A DNA stretch of 64,000 bases from Plazaster borealis (Eukaryota; Echinodermata; Asteroidea; Forcipulatida; Labidiasteridae). The position numbers and the translations under genes were made by a program. Positions 23,001 through 35,197 of this stretch are shown here, piece after piece (within the stretch, counting starts at the first letter, position 1; each line of letters starts with the position of its first letter). The stretch spans positions 21,559,063 to 21,623,062 of the forward strand of contig CM037458.1 of the NCBI GenBank assembly GCA_021014325.1, read 5' to 3'. The notes under the pieces were generated by a model that was given only the letters and a program-made list of their open reading frames with translations, was not told the origin of the DNA and made no database searches.

Positions 23001-25376
23001 GCCCAAATCTTAAGACTGGGGGAAAGGGCCTCAAGATGGTGATATATTGCCGAATATTCTGAGAGTTTTATAATAAAGGTTCACCGTGACTTGAAATGTG
23101 AACAACCGCCATTTAACTCCACGTTGTCTCGCATTGCTCGACCCTTGTTAAGAAGCTGCGCCTATCTATAGTGGTGAATGTTTTATTGTTAGTAAAGCCA
23201 GTCAACAATATACTGGAACAACTCCAAAATTGAAATAACAAACAAATACCGCTGTGTGTTTATTCCGAGGAGGGTATATTAACTCGAATGTGAGATTTAG
23301 TAGAGGTGCTGGGGACCTGACGAGGGACTAACTGGTGAATTATGTAAATTTGATTTATTTTTTAGTGCTTCGGGAATCATTGTTCAAGAGAAAGCAGGTT
23401 AAAGTAATGAAAGACGGGTTCGTGTAGGTATGCAGCATGCGACTTAGTCGCGCAAAAAGACAATCCAATTAGTGGAACAAATCTGATTTAAAAAATGAAA
23501 GAAAGAAAAAAAGTTTTCTTCTCGGACCAATTATTTAGCGTTGCTTTACGCACAAATGTGCTAAGCGCTAATAAATGCTGCTTATAAAAAACCGGTTTTA
23601 CAGCCAAAGTACCACACCATGCGCATTGTTATGACTTATCTCCAACTTATTTGCCCCCCCCCCCAACGACAGAAATTTGCAAAGCACCCTCAGCTGTGAA
23701 ACATAGGCCCCGATGTAACACCGTTTAAACACGAAGCAAGTATACGTTTATTTATTGTTTCAACTTTCAGCCAAGCCGAGAGAAACCGAGACCGAATTCA
23801 GGGTCTTCTCACATTCCTCTCTGTTTCAGAGAGAAAGCATCTTCAAGGATGATTGAAAGCAATATCAATCGTACACACCTATATAGACAACAAAACTATC
23901 ATTTCACTCCTTCGATAAATGCCAAGACGTATGTTTTGAAGAGACAAGAAAATCCAACAATTGAATTAGCAGTGTATAGATTGTATTTCAACATCCATGA
24001 GACTTTAAGTTGCATGGCACACGATACTCGAACAACCCCTCCAATCCCCCCACAACAAATTTAAAAAAAAACGCACATAAAAAACCACACATCACGCTAC
24101 ACTCATACACATTTCCAGTCTATACGATGTTTTTCTTGCCTGCCAATTTTCTTTCCCGCCTTACAGATTGCGGCTCTAATAAATTGATTGCAGAGTTTGT
24201 GATTGCCAAAAAGAGATAGAATAGAAAAAGAGAAAAAAAACTTAAGAAGTGCTCTCATCGGCCTACTCTCTGGCGAATCTCAGCGACAATAAACAAAGCT
24301 GCAGATATAACATCAAACAGAAAAGAGCTCGTGGGCCCACGAAGCGTGGCCCGAGTTCGTGTCTATACATGCACATTAGCTTAACCTACGGGGACTGGCA
24401 GTGCAGAGTGGATAATGGGTGTGAGTAACACGGGTCTAAATGACCGTGATTGCCCGAGAGTACTGGCCGGTGATGAGCCATAATAGCCGAATTCATCGCT
24501 GTTTATTACAAACCAATTCATCCAAATTTATGAAAAGTGGTGACGGATGAATGGTTGAGACATCAGGGCCGCTGGTGGCGAAGCAGGGTGGCGCTTCAAA
24601 TGACAGAAGAAGAAGAAAAAAAAAATCAAGCAATGGTTTGTATTTCCAATTTGTTCTTGCAAGCTAGAAAGGGAGGTGGATATAGAAAGGGGGAGAGCAT
24701 TAAGGCAGCTTCATAAATTCTCATCACCGAAGACGAGGCTGCCGGCGTAGATATGAAGATTCTAAGAGGTCGGTCTCGGATGCCTCTTTATCTGCAATAG
24801 CCTCAAGACGTTTGGTCCTTGATACATGGTCGGAAATTACTTGTCGCGAAATAGTGTGGCGCACCGTCTCCTGATAACTCCCTTCAAAGTTGGTTTGTCT
24901 TCCAACCTATCTCTTATATGGTTGCTTTGACAGGTCAGTGGTATACTGGCTGAAGAAGAAGAAGAAAAGCGAAGATGGAAAAAAAACATCGCTCCCGATT
25001 ATGATGTAGTCTCCAATACCAGTCAATTTGCAATATTTAGCACATCGCGAAAGGCTTTCAGGTCGTAGGTGATGACGTATGGCTAATACTTGCCCACCCA
25101 TGTAGCCATTCATTCAAGTAAGAATGTCACACCACCACACTCTCCACTACATTAGACTTAGAGTGTGTGTCCCATTATGTTGTTATTACACACACATGCA
25201 GCATGTGCACGGGTGCAGCAAAAATCATTCTCGCCAACTTGACTTTTTTTTTGTCTGGAAAAAAAAAGAAAAAGAAAAAAATGGAGTTGGATGAGTGAAA
25301 AGTTGTCAACAATTTGACATCTTTAAAATTCATTGTAGTGGTCTTGAGGGGGAAGGTTTACTCCTTCAGAGAACTA
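20011..25376. other. 5.4 kb repeat-poor unique stretch, no gene recognised
   Basis: Longest block in the intergenic part with no repeat shared elsewhere in the window. It alternates AT-rich sequence with GC-richer islands (21230-21600, 22680-23200, 24300-24600). Short open frames only, none with a family signature. In a homeobox gene neighbourhood this is the kind of stretch that may hold regulatory sequence; that is inference. Confidence 0.45.
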
Positions 25377-25603
25377 CACTGCAAAAACTGGGGTGTTAAA
25401 ATTGACACCATGGGTGTTGTCACATATAGATACCAAAAAAGAATCAAATTATACACCATAGGGTGTTAAAAATCACTAATTTCTGTCCAAACAGTTACAT
25501 TGGTGTTATTTTAACACCCTATGATGTTAATTTTTATTCTCTCTTCGGTATCTATTATGTGACAACACAATGTGTCAATTTTAACACCCCAGTTGTCGTA
25601 GTG
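25377..25603. repeat. Family C MITE, copy 4, full
   Basis: Starts CACTGCAAAAACTGGGGTG, contains CCATAGGGTGTTAAAAAT and GGTGTTATTTTAACACCC, ends CAATTTTAACACCCCAG then GTAGTG. TA precedes the left end. Confidence 0.88.
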
Positions 25604-26219
25604 TTTATTCGAATTTGTGTTCTTCTTTTTCAGTAAAGCATACCCAGGTCAACAAGAGGGAAAACTTTAAATATTCCACCATGTTTTGCTCTGTACTCAA
25701 AAAAATCATTTAACTTTCTATCAGTTTGACTATGACAACTGAAGGCTGGCCAAGGACGAAAGCCTGCGAGTTATTGAGTACAATACCGAAATATCATGCA
25801 TTCATTTAGGCCTATATCTATGATTTATTGTACAAAACCCCCAATATACCTGATAATGTAGTCTGAGCTACGCGTGTCTGAGCTGTCACCAATGAAGGTC
25901 CTCCACAAAGAAATTACATTTATAGTTGACAAAAATGTTGTACTTTCGCTCACTCTAAAGCAATGATAGTGTTTCGGCTATTTCTCTTTACAGTTTTGTT
26001 TTGCCAGGAGTGTGCGCCCAGGAAGTAGCCCTCGTATTTTTATTTTGCTGTTCTAATGTTCTTCACTGTGTGACGTATTTCTCAATGTTTTGTGACCTGT
26101 TTTTTGGTTTGTGGGATTACTGTTGGAAAACTTAAGGATCCTTTTTGTGGAACGGTTTGCCCGAGAGATTGCGTAATGAGCCCATCTTGACTTCTTTCAC
26201 TTCCATGTGAGACTGGCAT
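25604..26219. other. No gene recognised
   Basis: Unique sequence between two MITEs; short open frames only. Confidence 0.6.
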
Positions 26220-26599
26220 TTAAAGGCACTGAACACGTTTGGAAATTGTCAAAGACCAGTGTTCTCACTTGATGTATCCCAACATAGGCCTATGCATAAA
26301 ATAACAAGCCTGTGAAAATTTGGGCTCAATTGGTCATCGAAGTTGCAAGAAAATGATGAAAGAAAAAACACCCTTATTGTACAAATTTGTGTGCTTTCAG
26401 GTAGGAATAAAAACTTCTTGCAAGAAGTTTTTATTATTTTAGTGAGAAATTACCTCTTTCTCAAAAACTACGTTACTTCAGAGGGAGTCGTTTCCTACAA
26501 TGTTTTATACTATCAACAGCTCTCCGTTGCTTGTTACCAAGTACGTTTTTATGCTAATATTTGTTTTGAGTCATTACCAAACGTGTACGATACATTTAA
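26220..26599 (-). repeat. Family A MITE, full copy, inverted
   Basis: TTAA at 26220-26223 and 26596-26599. Begins TTAAAGGCACTGAACACG, contains GTTGCAAGAAAATGATGAAA and the AACTTCTTGCAAGAAG centre; the right end reads ACGTGTACGATACATTTAA with one changed terminal motif. Confidence 0.92.
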
Positions 26600-27148
26600 G
26601 GAGTCATTGATTTGTTTTTGTTTCTTCCTTGCTCTTTTGCTTTGTCTTCTCTACTGTTGTTCCTAGTGGTTAAGCTTGCTGTTGCCCCCTATAAAAAAAA
26701 ATGGTGCACCCTCTTGTGCCCCCCTAAAATTTTACCCTTGTTCCGGTGCTGCTTTTAACCTCAGTTTTTTTTCTCGATAAGTTTTAAATAAGAAGACGCA
26801 ATGGTTTTATCCCACCCATGGGAAGGTCTGTGATGAACATCGTGCTGGTTGCTGCTAGTCCGAAATGCTAGTATCTCCCAATAACAGACGGCTCTTGTGA
26901 TGAGAATTTGATTAATGTTGGTCGGGTAGATTTTATTATTTAGTAACTTGCTGGTTTTTAAATTTGTTTTTAATACAGCGCAATGAAAACTTGTGCCATA
27001 CTTCATAAAGATACGTTCCCACATTCCTCATCTCCGCTGTTACGGTTAAACCGTATATATCAAAATTAGAATATTGGTGTGACGTATTAAAAGGGCCATC
27101 TCCTGGCTTATTTGCGTAAAAATGCAAACCGCATTCGATTGTGTGTGT
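26600..27148. other. No gene recognised
   Basis: Unique sequence, no repeat pairing, short open frames. Confidence 0.6.
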
Positions 27149-27455
27149 CTAGACTGGTACCTTGTCTTTATCCACAAGGATAAAGACAGGCACTGGTCTT
27201 AGAGACCCAATGATTTCATTGGATACAATGATTTCATTGGATAAACGTGCAGTGACGTAAGCTTTCGTGTTGATAATGTTTTTACATGCATGTAATGTTG
27301 TGTACATGTACATGCATGTTGACTGCGAATGTCCGTGTGAAATGAATGCGAGGTCAAAGGTACATCTGGCAACATCCGGTCAGGCTGGTATCCGGCGTTA
27401 TTCACAAGCCTCGAAGTGTGACGTCAGATGTTCGGGCTAGTGTTGGTCCTGCCTT
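27149..27455 (+). repeat. Repeat F, copy 2
   Basis: Shares GACTGGT, the AAAGACAG stem, ATTTCATTGGA, GGCGTTATTCACAAGCCTCG and GTCAGATGTTCGGGCTAG with copy 1. CAATGATTTCATTGGATA is tandemly duplicated here (27208-27243). Confidence 0.65.
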
Positions 27456-27619
27456 CTGGCCTACTTTAGAACAACAGCACGCTATAATTTTTCTCTTTGT
27501 TCATCCCAGAGGGAATTCTCTTGCAAAGATTGGTACAACAATATAAGTACCCTGCAGTGAGTATAGGTCGTGCTCCCGAGCACCATGGTTTTGCAGTTCA
27601 AGCTTCCACTCTTTGATCA

Positions 27620-27773
27620 GGGCCCAATTTCATAGAGCTGCTTAGCAGAAATGAGCAGGATACAGTCACAAATTGTGCATGTGACATGGTATTTTGGCTG
27701 GTAACCCTGGTAAGCATAATTTTGTTGTGCTTAGCTACTTGTTGTGCTTAAGCAGCTCTATGAAATTGGGCTC
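27620..27773. repeat. Family P palindromic MITE, copy 2
   Basis: GGGCCCAATTTCATAGAGCTG ... GCTCTATGAAATTGGGCTC, with a shorter left arm than copy 3. Confidence 0.85.
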
Positions 27774-28024
27774 AGGAAGGACATCTGAGTTGTGACTCTC
27801 ATTGATCGAATCTGGAAGGTCGCAATCAAAGGAGGTGTGTTTAAACTCTCCCTTAAGATGCATGATCCAAATTCCGAAATCTACTACCGCGACAGTAGAA
27901 TAAATAGCAAGACAAGTTCTCAAAGAACAAATCTATACACAGCAAAGTAGATATTTACACATGGTGTTCTACCGCAAACTGAATATACATTGATACCTCA
28001 CCATGTAATGCCTTATAACCCGTA

Positions 28025-28355
28025 TACATGTGAATCCAACCCTTACGCCTTAAAGAGATTGTATACGTTTGGTAATGGGAACCCACTTTTTGTTTCAATC
28101 CTATACATAGTTGTAGATAAAAATATACCATAAAACTAACCTGTGAAAAATTTCATTTCAAAAGGTGGTAGCGTTTTTGAGATATCGCCGAAAATCTGGA
28201 GCGGTTATGTCCACGCAGGAAGACTATAAACTGCAATTGGAATACACAATCTGAGAAACATTACTATCAGTAAAGCTTATCAGATTTAAATTTAAACGAA
28301 TAACATACAGACCCTTTAAAACCTATACTACATGTGAATCCAACCCTTACGCCTT
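28025..28355 (-). repeat. Family B MITE (28050-28319) inside a 27 bp direct repeat
   Basis: The element has TTAA at 28050-28053 and 28316-28319 and family B interior blocks (CCATAAAACTAACCTGTG, GGTGGTAGCGTTTTTGAGAT, GGAGCGGTTATGTCCACGC); its far part is deleted. The sequence TACATGTGAATCC...CGCCTT stands at 28025-28051 and again, perfectly, at 28329-28355. Confidence 0.85.
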
Positions 28356-28670
28356 CAGGAATCAGGAGTTAATCTGACCATTTTCAAGTTAACTTGTAAT
28401 GGGTACTGCTATTTATGGAGGAGATATGTGTATTTTAAACTTTATACCATACTATTTTGCATTGGACCTTTTGTTACGCTTCCACCATGGTGTATCACCA
28501 CGCACGCAAGGCCCCAGTATGGACGATGGTTCTCAGCGTATTAAGACAATTTTCTTCGACCCGAGGTTTGATTAGTTTGATGTGAATGTGCGAAATTGAG
28601 AAGAAACCCCTTCCCCCACCTTTATCAGCCATGGAGGAAGGAACATCAGCTGCGGGTATGATCATAATGT

Positions 28671-28789
28671 CAGCCTCGTTACCATGGGCAGCGCGCCGTA
28701 TCGATACCTCTCGTCACTAACGATCGAGCAAGGCATTCTGGGGGAAAAATGGCGTGGCGAGATCGTACACTACTGGGAACGAGGTTGGG
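28671..28789. repeat. Repeat E, longer copy
   Basis: Starts CAGCCTCGTTACCATGGG, ends ACTGGGAACGAGGTTGGG, and retains ATTCTGGGGGAAAAATGGCG in the middle, absent from 17551-17616. Confidence 0.8.
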
Positions 28790-30189
28790 TATACACATCG
28801 ACAAGTAAACCACATCGCGCAGTACTCATAATATCATGAGTCTCTTTGTGTTTTTCCTTTCTAATGGATGGAACAAACAGTAAGTTTGAAATCAGACAAA
28901 CACTATTTTTTCCAACTGCTGAAACACAGAATAAAGGTAGATTTTTGTGTGGTGATGTTCTGTCATTTTGAAAAGACATCTTGAAGCATGTTCGGCCTTC
29001 ACATGTACGCATGCCAGCCGGTGCTCTATTTTCCTGCCACAGGGGGCAGGTTTACTAAATAGACCCAGACCGTTATGGTGCAGTAACCTTTATAAGCTTC
29101 CCATTCAAAGCAATGTGACCTAAACTGAGGCTAGCAGGGAAAATAGTCTGGTACTTGATTGGCACAAAAAACCCTCCGCATTTGTGATCACTATACAGCT
29201 AGGGAACACGGCAATGTAAAATATAACCACGTATAAAGATTCTTTTAAAAATATCTTCATTTGTGAAATGTCACTATACGCCTTTTGCACACTGTGACAC
29301 AAACAACCCCAGCAGGTTTTTGTGGCCATTTCTTTTGACAATATTTTGAAAGTCCCATTGGAAATACTTTTGACCAAGTTTTTTTTTCGTCACAATGCAA
29401 TTTCAGACATCGCTTCCTTCGATTATGAGTTTTGTGGATTGATATACATCGAAAATGCATTAATCCGAAACTGCCCCATTAAATCAAAATCAACTGAAAG
29501 CAACAATTGTTCCGTATAACAGAGTATAGGACAGACTGCTTTTCAAATTTAAGTGCTAGTTACTGGTGCAAGACGAACGAACTTTTAGAATGAATAATGT
29601 TTGTATTTTTACTGGTACCGGTACTGCACTCGGAAGCAAAGAAAACCCCCACACCAACCCGCGATATGACTGAGCCTATCGAGCTTCGACATTTGAAATG
29701 AGCCCTCGCAGGGAGAGAGAAAAAAAAAGTGCAGCGTAATTGTGTGTTTCTTTCGTGGGGGCGATCGTCAATCAGTTTATAGAAGTGACGCGCATTCTTC
29801 ATTAGTGCCATAATCATGGGCAATTTAATCGCAAAGATCTTATCACCAGTCTCCAAAGCGAGTATTAATTGCTGGCCTCGAATTTGTACACGGACGCCGT
29901 GCGGCCTTTCCCGCAGTGATGATTGTGAACTTTAAAGAGGGTCTATCAATGCATTTAAAGTTGATGCGAATTGAAAGTTGGTTTCGGTCGTGACGCGACG
30001 GACTGCGAGTTGGTTTTTCCATTCTTGTCACACGGTGTTAATCTGAGCAGTTTAACCTTGTAACAGACCGGAGTTCAAAAGTGGCAGAGGCCTCCAGTAA
30101 ATAAATCTTGTATACAATCGCATTTTTTTAACCGTCGGGCCCCGAAAGTCACAGCGCTGCTATGTGGATGAGGGCAAAACAAAATGGCT
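28790..30189. other. No gene recognised
   Basis: Unique sequence; short open frames on both strands without family features. A GC-richer block lies at about 29860-30010. Confidence 0.55.
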
Positions 30190-30397
30190 TTAAGGGCCAT
30201 GTCACACAATGCAATTTACAGGCAGCCAGTTCGAGGCAATCTCCAATAAGAAAACTCATTCACATTATTTTCTTGGGGATAGTGAATTACAGCTAGAAGA
30301 ATGTTTCTTGTGCTGCCGAAGTGTTCCTTGTGCATGCAGTGCAGTTGGTTGCCTCCAAGTTGCCTGAAAAAAATTACCCTGTGTGACTAGGCCTTAA
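30190..30397. repeat. Family T MITE with TTAA ends
   Basis: TTAA at 30190-30193 and 30394-30397. Termini TTAAGGGCCATGTCACAC and the complement of TTAAGGCCTAGTCACAC; AATGCAATTT faces AAAATTACCCT. A single copy here, distinct from families A and B, but with the same target preference. Confidence 0.75.
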
Positions 30398-31119
30398 CGC
30401 TGAGAAGTTTGGCTTAGGGGATGCAGACTACCAGCTGAAATGTCTCGTTGTGGATTGTGTTTTTTGGGGCTGGTATTGCTGCTTACCATAATAACTTGTT
30501 AAGCAGATTCTCCTGCGTAGAAGCTCCGAGAAACTGAGCTCGTGTATTTGTTCAGATTATTCATTACGCTAACTTCATCGTAAAGGCAAAAACCAGGCTC
30601 TGAAGATTACCTATACACAATTCTTTTCTGAAGTGGATTTCTTTTAGAAAAGCCTTTTTTCTGAGGCCATTATCTTCCTATGCCCTGAGAAGAAATTGTT
30701 TTCACCAGAAATACTGCCATGCTCGGAGAATTGCCCTCCAATTGTTTGATTCTATATTGGGTTTGGCGAATGATTGTAAAAGCTTGCACAAAGTCACAAC
30801 TTATGAATCGTGATTGGCTCTTTCCTCGAAAACGTAATTATCTCATTTTCTGAATTTTACACAAGTTGGTTGTATGTTTACTGGTGCAAGAAGACTGGAA
30901 TGAATGTAGAATGCTCCAAAAACGAATGGTGTGTTATGCTTTTACCCGTTGACTTTGTAAAGGACTAAAAGTGAGCAGTATTTTGTGACATAATGTGGCG
31001 ATAACACAGGGCATGCAAGAGGCGTGGTGTTGTGTGACGAAATCTGCGAAACACACACACAACAATCCCAGAATCAAATAACCGAATCTTATTGATATTC
31101 AGCCATGGTTTTAGATAAA
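30398..31119. other. No gene recognised
   Basis: Unique AT-rich sequence with short open frames only. Confidence 0.6.
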
Positions 31120-31535
31120 CAAATATCCGATGAATATTCAGTCAGTGTTGAATAATCAAATCTGATGAATATTCAGTCAGAGAAATGAATAATCAAATCT
31201 GATGAATATTCAGCTAGAATATTGAATCACAAAATCCGATGAATATTCAGTCAGTACATTGAATAACCCAGTCCGAAGAGTATTCAGTCAGAGAAGTGAA
31301 TAACTGATAAATATCCATTCAGTAAATTGATTAACCAAATCCGATGAATATTCAATCAGGGATTTGAATAACGAAATTTCAATGAACAATCATCATTAGG
31401 GATTTGAACAACGAAAACCGTGATTTAGGGAATTGAATAACCGAATCAGAGGAATATACAGCGAAATTGAGTCCGATGACTATTCAGGCACTGGATTTGA
31501 ATAACCAAATCCGAGGAATACCCAACTGAGTAAAC
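31120..31535 (+). repeat. Minisatellite of 35-38 bp units
   Basis: About eleven degenerate units built on TCCGATGAATATTCAGTCAG and a TTGAATAACCAAA half. Units are most alike in the first 200 bp (starts near 31129, 31164, 31201, 31238) and decay rightwards. Confidence 0.88.
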
Positions 31536-31715
31536 GCATAATGGTTTTCATTGGGTGTCGAGGGTCTTTTGAAACTGTGATACGGTGTTGTATCATTCTT
31601 CAACCTCAACTTAAACACTGTCTCCGAAAAAGATAGTCACGTTGAACTATGTTACTTTACGAGTTACAATCAGGCAAGCTTGATTTGTATTGTAGGCCAA
31701 TCGAACTACGGGCCA

Positions 31716-31877
31716 GCCGTCGATTTCACCAAACTCTTCCTAACTTAGGATTAATCCTAGGCAATGCTAAGAGATAGGACTAGTCTTAGGTACTGGTCCT
31801 AACTTAAGACTAGTCCTATCTCTTAGCATTGCCTAGGATTAATCCTAAGTTAGGAAGAGTTTGGTGAAATCGACGGC
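31716..31877. repeat. Foldback element with perfect 73 bp arms
   Basis: Arms 31716-31788 and 31805-31877 are exact reverse complements around a 16 bp loop. The outer part reads GCCGTCGATTTCACCAAAC; the inner part holds nested palindromes (GGATTAATCC, GGACTAGTC). No certain target duplication. A diverged relative is at 55775-55906. Confidence 0.92.
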
Positions 31878-33286
31878 AGACCATGTGAATTACAGGAATG
31901 TCTTGTACATTTTTTGTAATGACTTAATATCAAAGTGGTAGCATAAACATTTTCATGATCAAACAAAAGGACAAAATTTTATTCATTTTTCCCCAAATAA
32001 ATGTAAAAACTTCGACGGTTTAGGCCTAAAGGCAACTAATTAGTTCAATAGTTCAAGGAAAGCGAATCTAATAAAAATTGATGCAATGTGACCACCCCCT
32101 CATCCCTCCGGATTTGAACCTCTATAAAAACGTATTGTTCTAAATCGGTTGTGTCCCCCCCCCCGGCAAGAATACATCGACAAAAATCAACAAACACAGT
32201 CTATGTTCATATTTCTTATATATAAAACTGTAACGTTCTTTAATCAACACAAGTACTGCATCATGGTTTCATTTCATTTACAAATAATCTACTAAGTTTT
32301 TATTTAAGTTTTTATTTTAAATTTAATGTTCATTTCTATTAGGTTTTTTTTAAATATAGGGCTTTCATTACAATAATCTTATCATTTTCTTTGGACGATT
32401 AAGCAAATATTTTACTCAATACAAATATTACAACCATACGATATCTTTAATCGGTAGTCAAATTCACAGTTAACATTGCGATAACACTGTGCAAATATCG
32501 CGAGAATTCGAACGTTGGACCTCGTTAAAGTCAGTGATGTTGTTTCCTTCACACGTTAAACCAATGTACGTACTGGGAACCAGTTTAATGTTCGAAGCGA
32601 GATTTGCATGTCGTTTAACAATAATTAACGACTATCTTCAGCAACTGTGTTGGCTTTTGGCTTCAGGGGAAACGTTGAAAGCAATGTGCCATAGCTGTAG
32701 CCAATGACGTCACATTTGATACGTCCCACATGTTGATTTCACAAACATCCTTCCAACCTCGGTTTGGAAATAATGTGTTGGACAGGACAGAGCAAAAAAG
32801 TTAAATGCGCATCGCCATAAAGATCAATATCAATAACTAAGACAAAGTTGATTTCGTTTTGTCCTAAAATTGACGGATAAAGTTCACCCACTTCGCACTA
32901 AAAAACCAGACCAAGGAAGCGAGCACATGCCCAAAACCACATGGAGGCAGCAGAGCCGAATCCCTACACGTGCCTCTGTTCGGGTTTTTCGGTGAGCTGC
33001 CTCTTTAAATGCTCAAATTTAAGTTTACAATTCCTTTAAAATTGTGTGTTTTTTATCAAGAAAAATCTGTCCTACCCTTACACGAAGGCAGTATCAGGAC
33101 TAAAGTACCTCGAGAAGGATGAATGCATTAAGAGTATTCCGAACCGCATGTCTGAACCGATGCAGGGAGGAGTCAGTTTTCAATTACATCGAGTCTAAAA
33201 AAAGTGCCCTGACTCCGTCTTTGTGCTCACTGTTATGAAATGATCTAGGTCATTGTTTACCAGGAGTTTATTTTACAGGCCTGGAA
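31878..33286. other. No gene recognised
   Basis: AT-rich unique sequence with a C run near 32155. Short open frames. Confidence 0.6.
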
Positions 33287-33676
33287 TTAAAGGCACTGGA
33301 CACGTTTGGTAATTACTCAAAATATATATTAGCATAAAAACTTACTTGGTAACGAGCAATGGAGAGCTGTTGACTTGATAGTATAAAACATTGTGAGAAA
33401 CTACTCCCTCTGAAGTAACGTAGTTTTTGAGAAAGAGGTAATTTCTCACTAAAATATTTAAATTTGAAAAAGACGTCAGGCCTGAAGCCATTTTCAGGCA
33501 TCTGAAAGCACACAAATTCGTGCAACAGGGTGTTTTTTCTTTCATTATTTTCTTGCAACTTCGGTGACCAATGAGCCCAACTTTGCACACAGGTTTGTTA
33601 TTTTATGCAAATGTTGGGATACACCGAGTGAGAATACTGGTCTTTGACAATTACCAAACGTGTCCAGTGCCTTTAA
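33287..33676 (+). repeat. Family A MITE with replaced centre
   Basis: TTAA at 33287-33290 and 33673-33676. Flanks match family A, but the usual centre is replaced by sequence containing a different hairpin, GCCTGAA/TTCAGGC (about 33479-33498). Confidence 0.9.
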
Positions 33677-34799
33677 ACGGGGGGCCATGACTTATGTTGC
33701 CCCTGGTCTTGGCTTTGGTGCTCTTCAAAAGTTTCCCATATAGACTTTTTTCCCAATGGAAGCGTGCCCTTTACAAAATGAAAATGGCCTTGCCCTCTCA
33801 AAGATGAAATTCAAGGCCTGCATTTAACAGAGGTCTTATAAGCACCCAGACCATGCTTAGTGCAGAGCCGGGTGCTTAGCTAAGCAGTATCATCCGACCA
33901 GCCAAACGAGAATGGACAATACTGTTTTTATGCCCGTATCTGTGGCCTATACCAGGTGATTTATGCTAAACAAATAATTTTATGAAAAGATCTGTTTAAC
34001 AGATTCATGGAATTGGCCCCCAGATGTCTGCAACAGTATGTAAAATCAAGTCTAAGTTTGTTGGTTATCCTTCAGCACCGTGTTACATTAACATCTAGTT
34101 TGCATTTCTGCATGCAACTGTTATTCATATTATTCTATTTCAATACGTTGGTCTGAGCCTCTTTGGCTAAAATACTACATTTTACAAATCTATAACAGTC
34201 AAAGCTAACTTGTGTGAAATAAGAAAGTTGTCAACTATTTCGAGGGGGGGGGGGGACGTTGAGTTATTTCAACTAGGCCCGTGGTTCAACTTGGGGGCCA
34301 ATTGTACAGAGTTGAAATAAATGCTTGCCGATAATACTCGAACGATTCGAGAACAATATCAGAAACAATTTACCATCTCAGATGGTGCATTATAGTAACG
34401 GTTTAAAGTTGTTGAATTGTGCGTGGAATTTTTTTGTTGTAAAAAGCAAATTGTTTGCCCGTGAGCTCTCTTGAACTGGACCCTTGTGCTTGCTGACAAC
34501 TGTGTTTAAAGATGCAGTTTATTAAAAAAAGAAAGAGATAAAACAAAGTACTTACTAAGATTATCTCATGTTTTAGCAGTGGCTTACTTTAATTTACTTT
34601 TAAACTTACGAAATTCCTGACAGCAAAAAAGGGTCAAACGACGAAATTATCAGGTGCTTATTATTATACCCTGTTTTATGATTTTTGTGGATTTTGTTTT
34701 CCCTTATCAATGTTGAATCCTTCCATGTAACACCCCCTGACCATAAGATAAGTGGCTCTTTTAGAAAACACTGACGATTTGTTTGTGCACAACTTAACT
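33677..34799. other. No gene; possible old family P relic
   Basis: 33840-34020 has AGCTAAGCAGTAT and ATGGAATTGGCCCC resembling a decayed family P copy; low confidence. Remaining sequence is unique, with a G run near 34245. Confidence 0.4.
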
Positions 34800-35197
34800 T
34801 TAAAGGGATTGTATACGTTTGGTAATTGGAACCCACTGTTTGTTTCAACCCTATAGTTGTAGATATATATACCATAAAACTAACCTGTGAAAATTTCATT
34901 TCAAAAGGTGGTAGCGTTTTTGAGATATTGCCGAAAATCTGGAGCGGTTATGTCCACGCAGGAAGAATAATCTGCAATTGGAATACACAATTTGAGAAAC
35001 GTTACTGTCAGTATCGCTTCTCAGATTCAAATTTTTGAGGATAAAAAGTGATATCCTTTTCCATAACCGCAGTACTTCTAAGTGAAAAAGTTTCTCAAAA
35101 TGCATTATACTATCCAAAGCTGCTGCACTTCTTACCAAATAAGTTTTTATTGCCATTCATTTTCAGAGTCATCACCAAACGTATACAGACCCTTTAA
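34800..35197 (-). repeat. Family B MITE, full copy, inverted
   Basis: TTAA at 34800-34803 and 35194-35197. Contains CCATAAAACTAACCTGTG, GGAGCGGTTATGTCCACGC, GAGAAACGTTACTGTC and ATAACCGCAGTACTTC. ACAACTTAACT occurs just outside on both sides (34789-34799 and 35197-35207). Confidence 0.9.

Noticed and set aside
26343..26666. 107-codon open frame beginning [16 protein letters not shown]
   Set aside because: The same peptide recurs wherever a family A MITE occurs (for example 19591, 60840, 62152, 62414), with frames broken at random; it is repeat sequence.
31120..31535. CRISPR-like array
   Set aside because: Units are contiguous and degenerate with no unique spacers, and the context is an animal genome; it is a minisatellite.
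33840..34020. Fourth family P element
   Set aside because: Only short matches at the ends and inside; too decayed to annotate as a copy.
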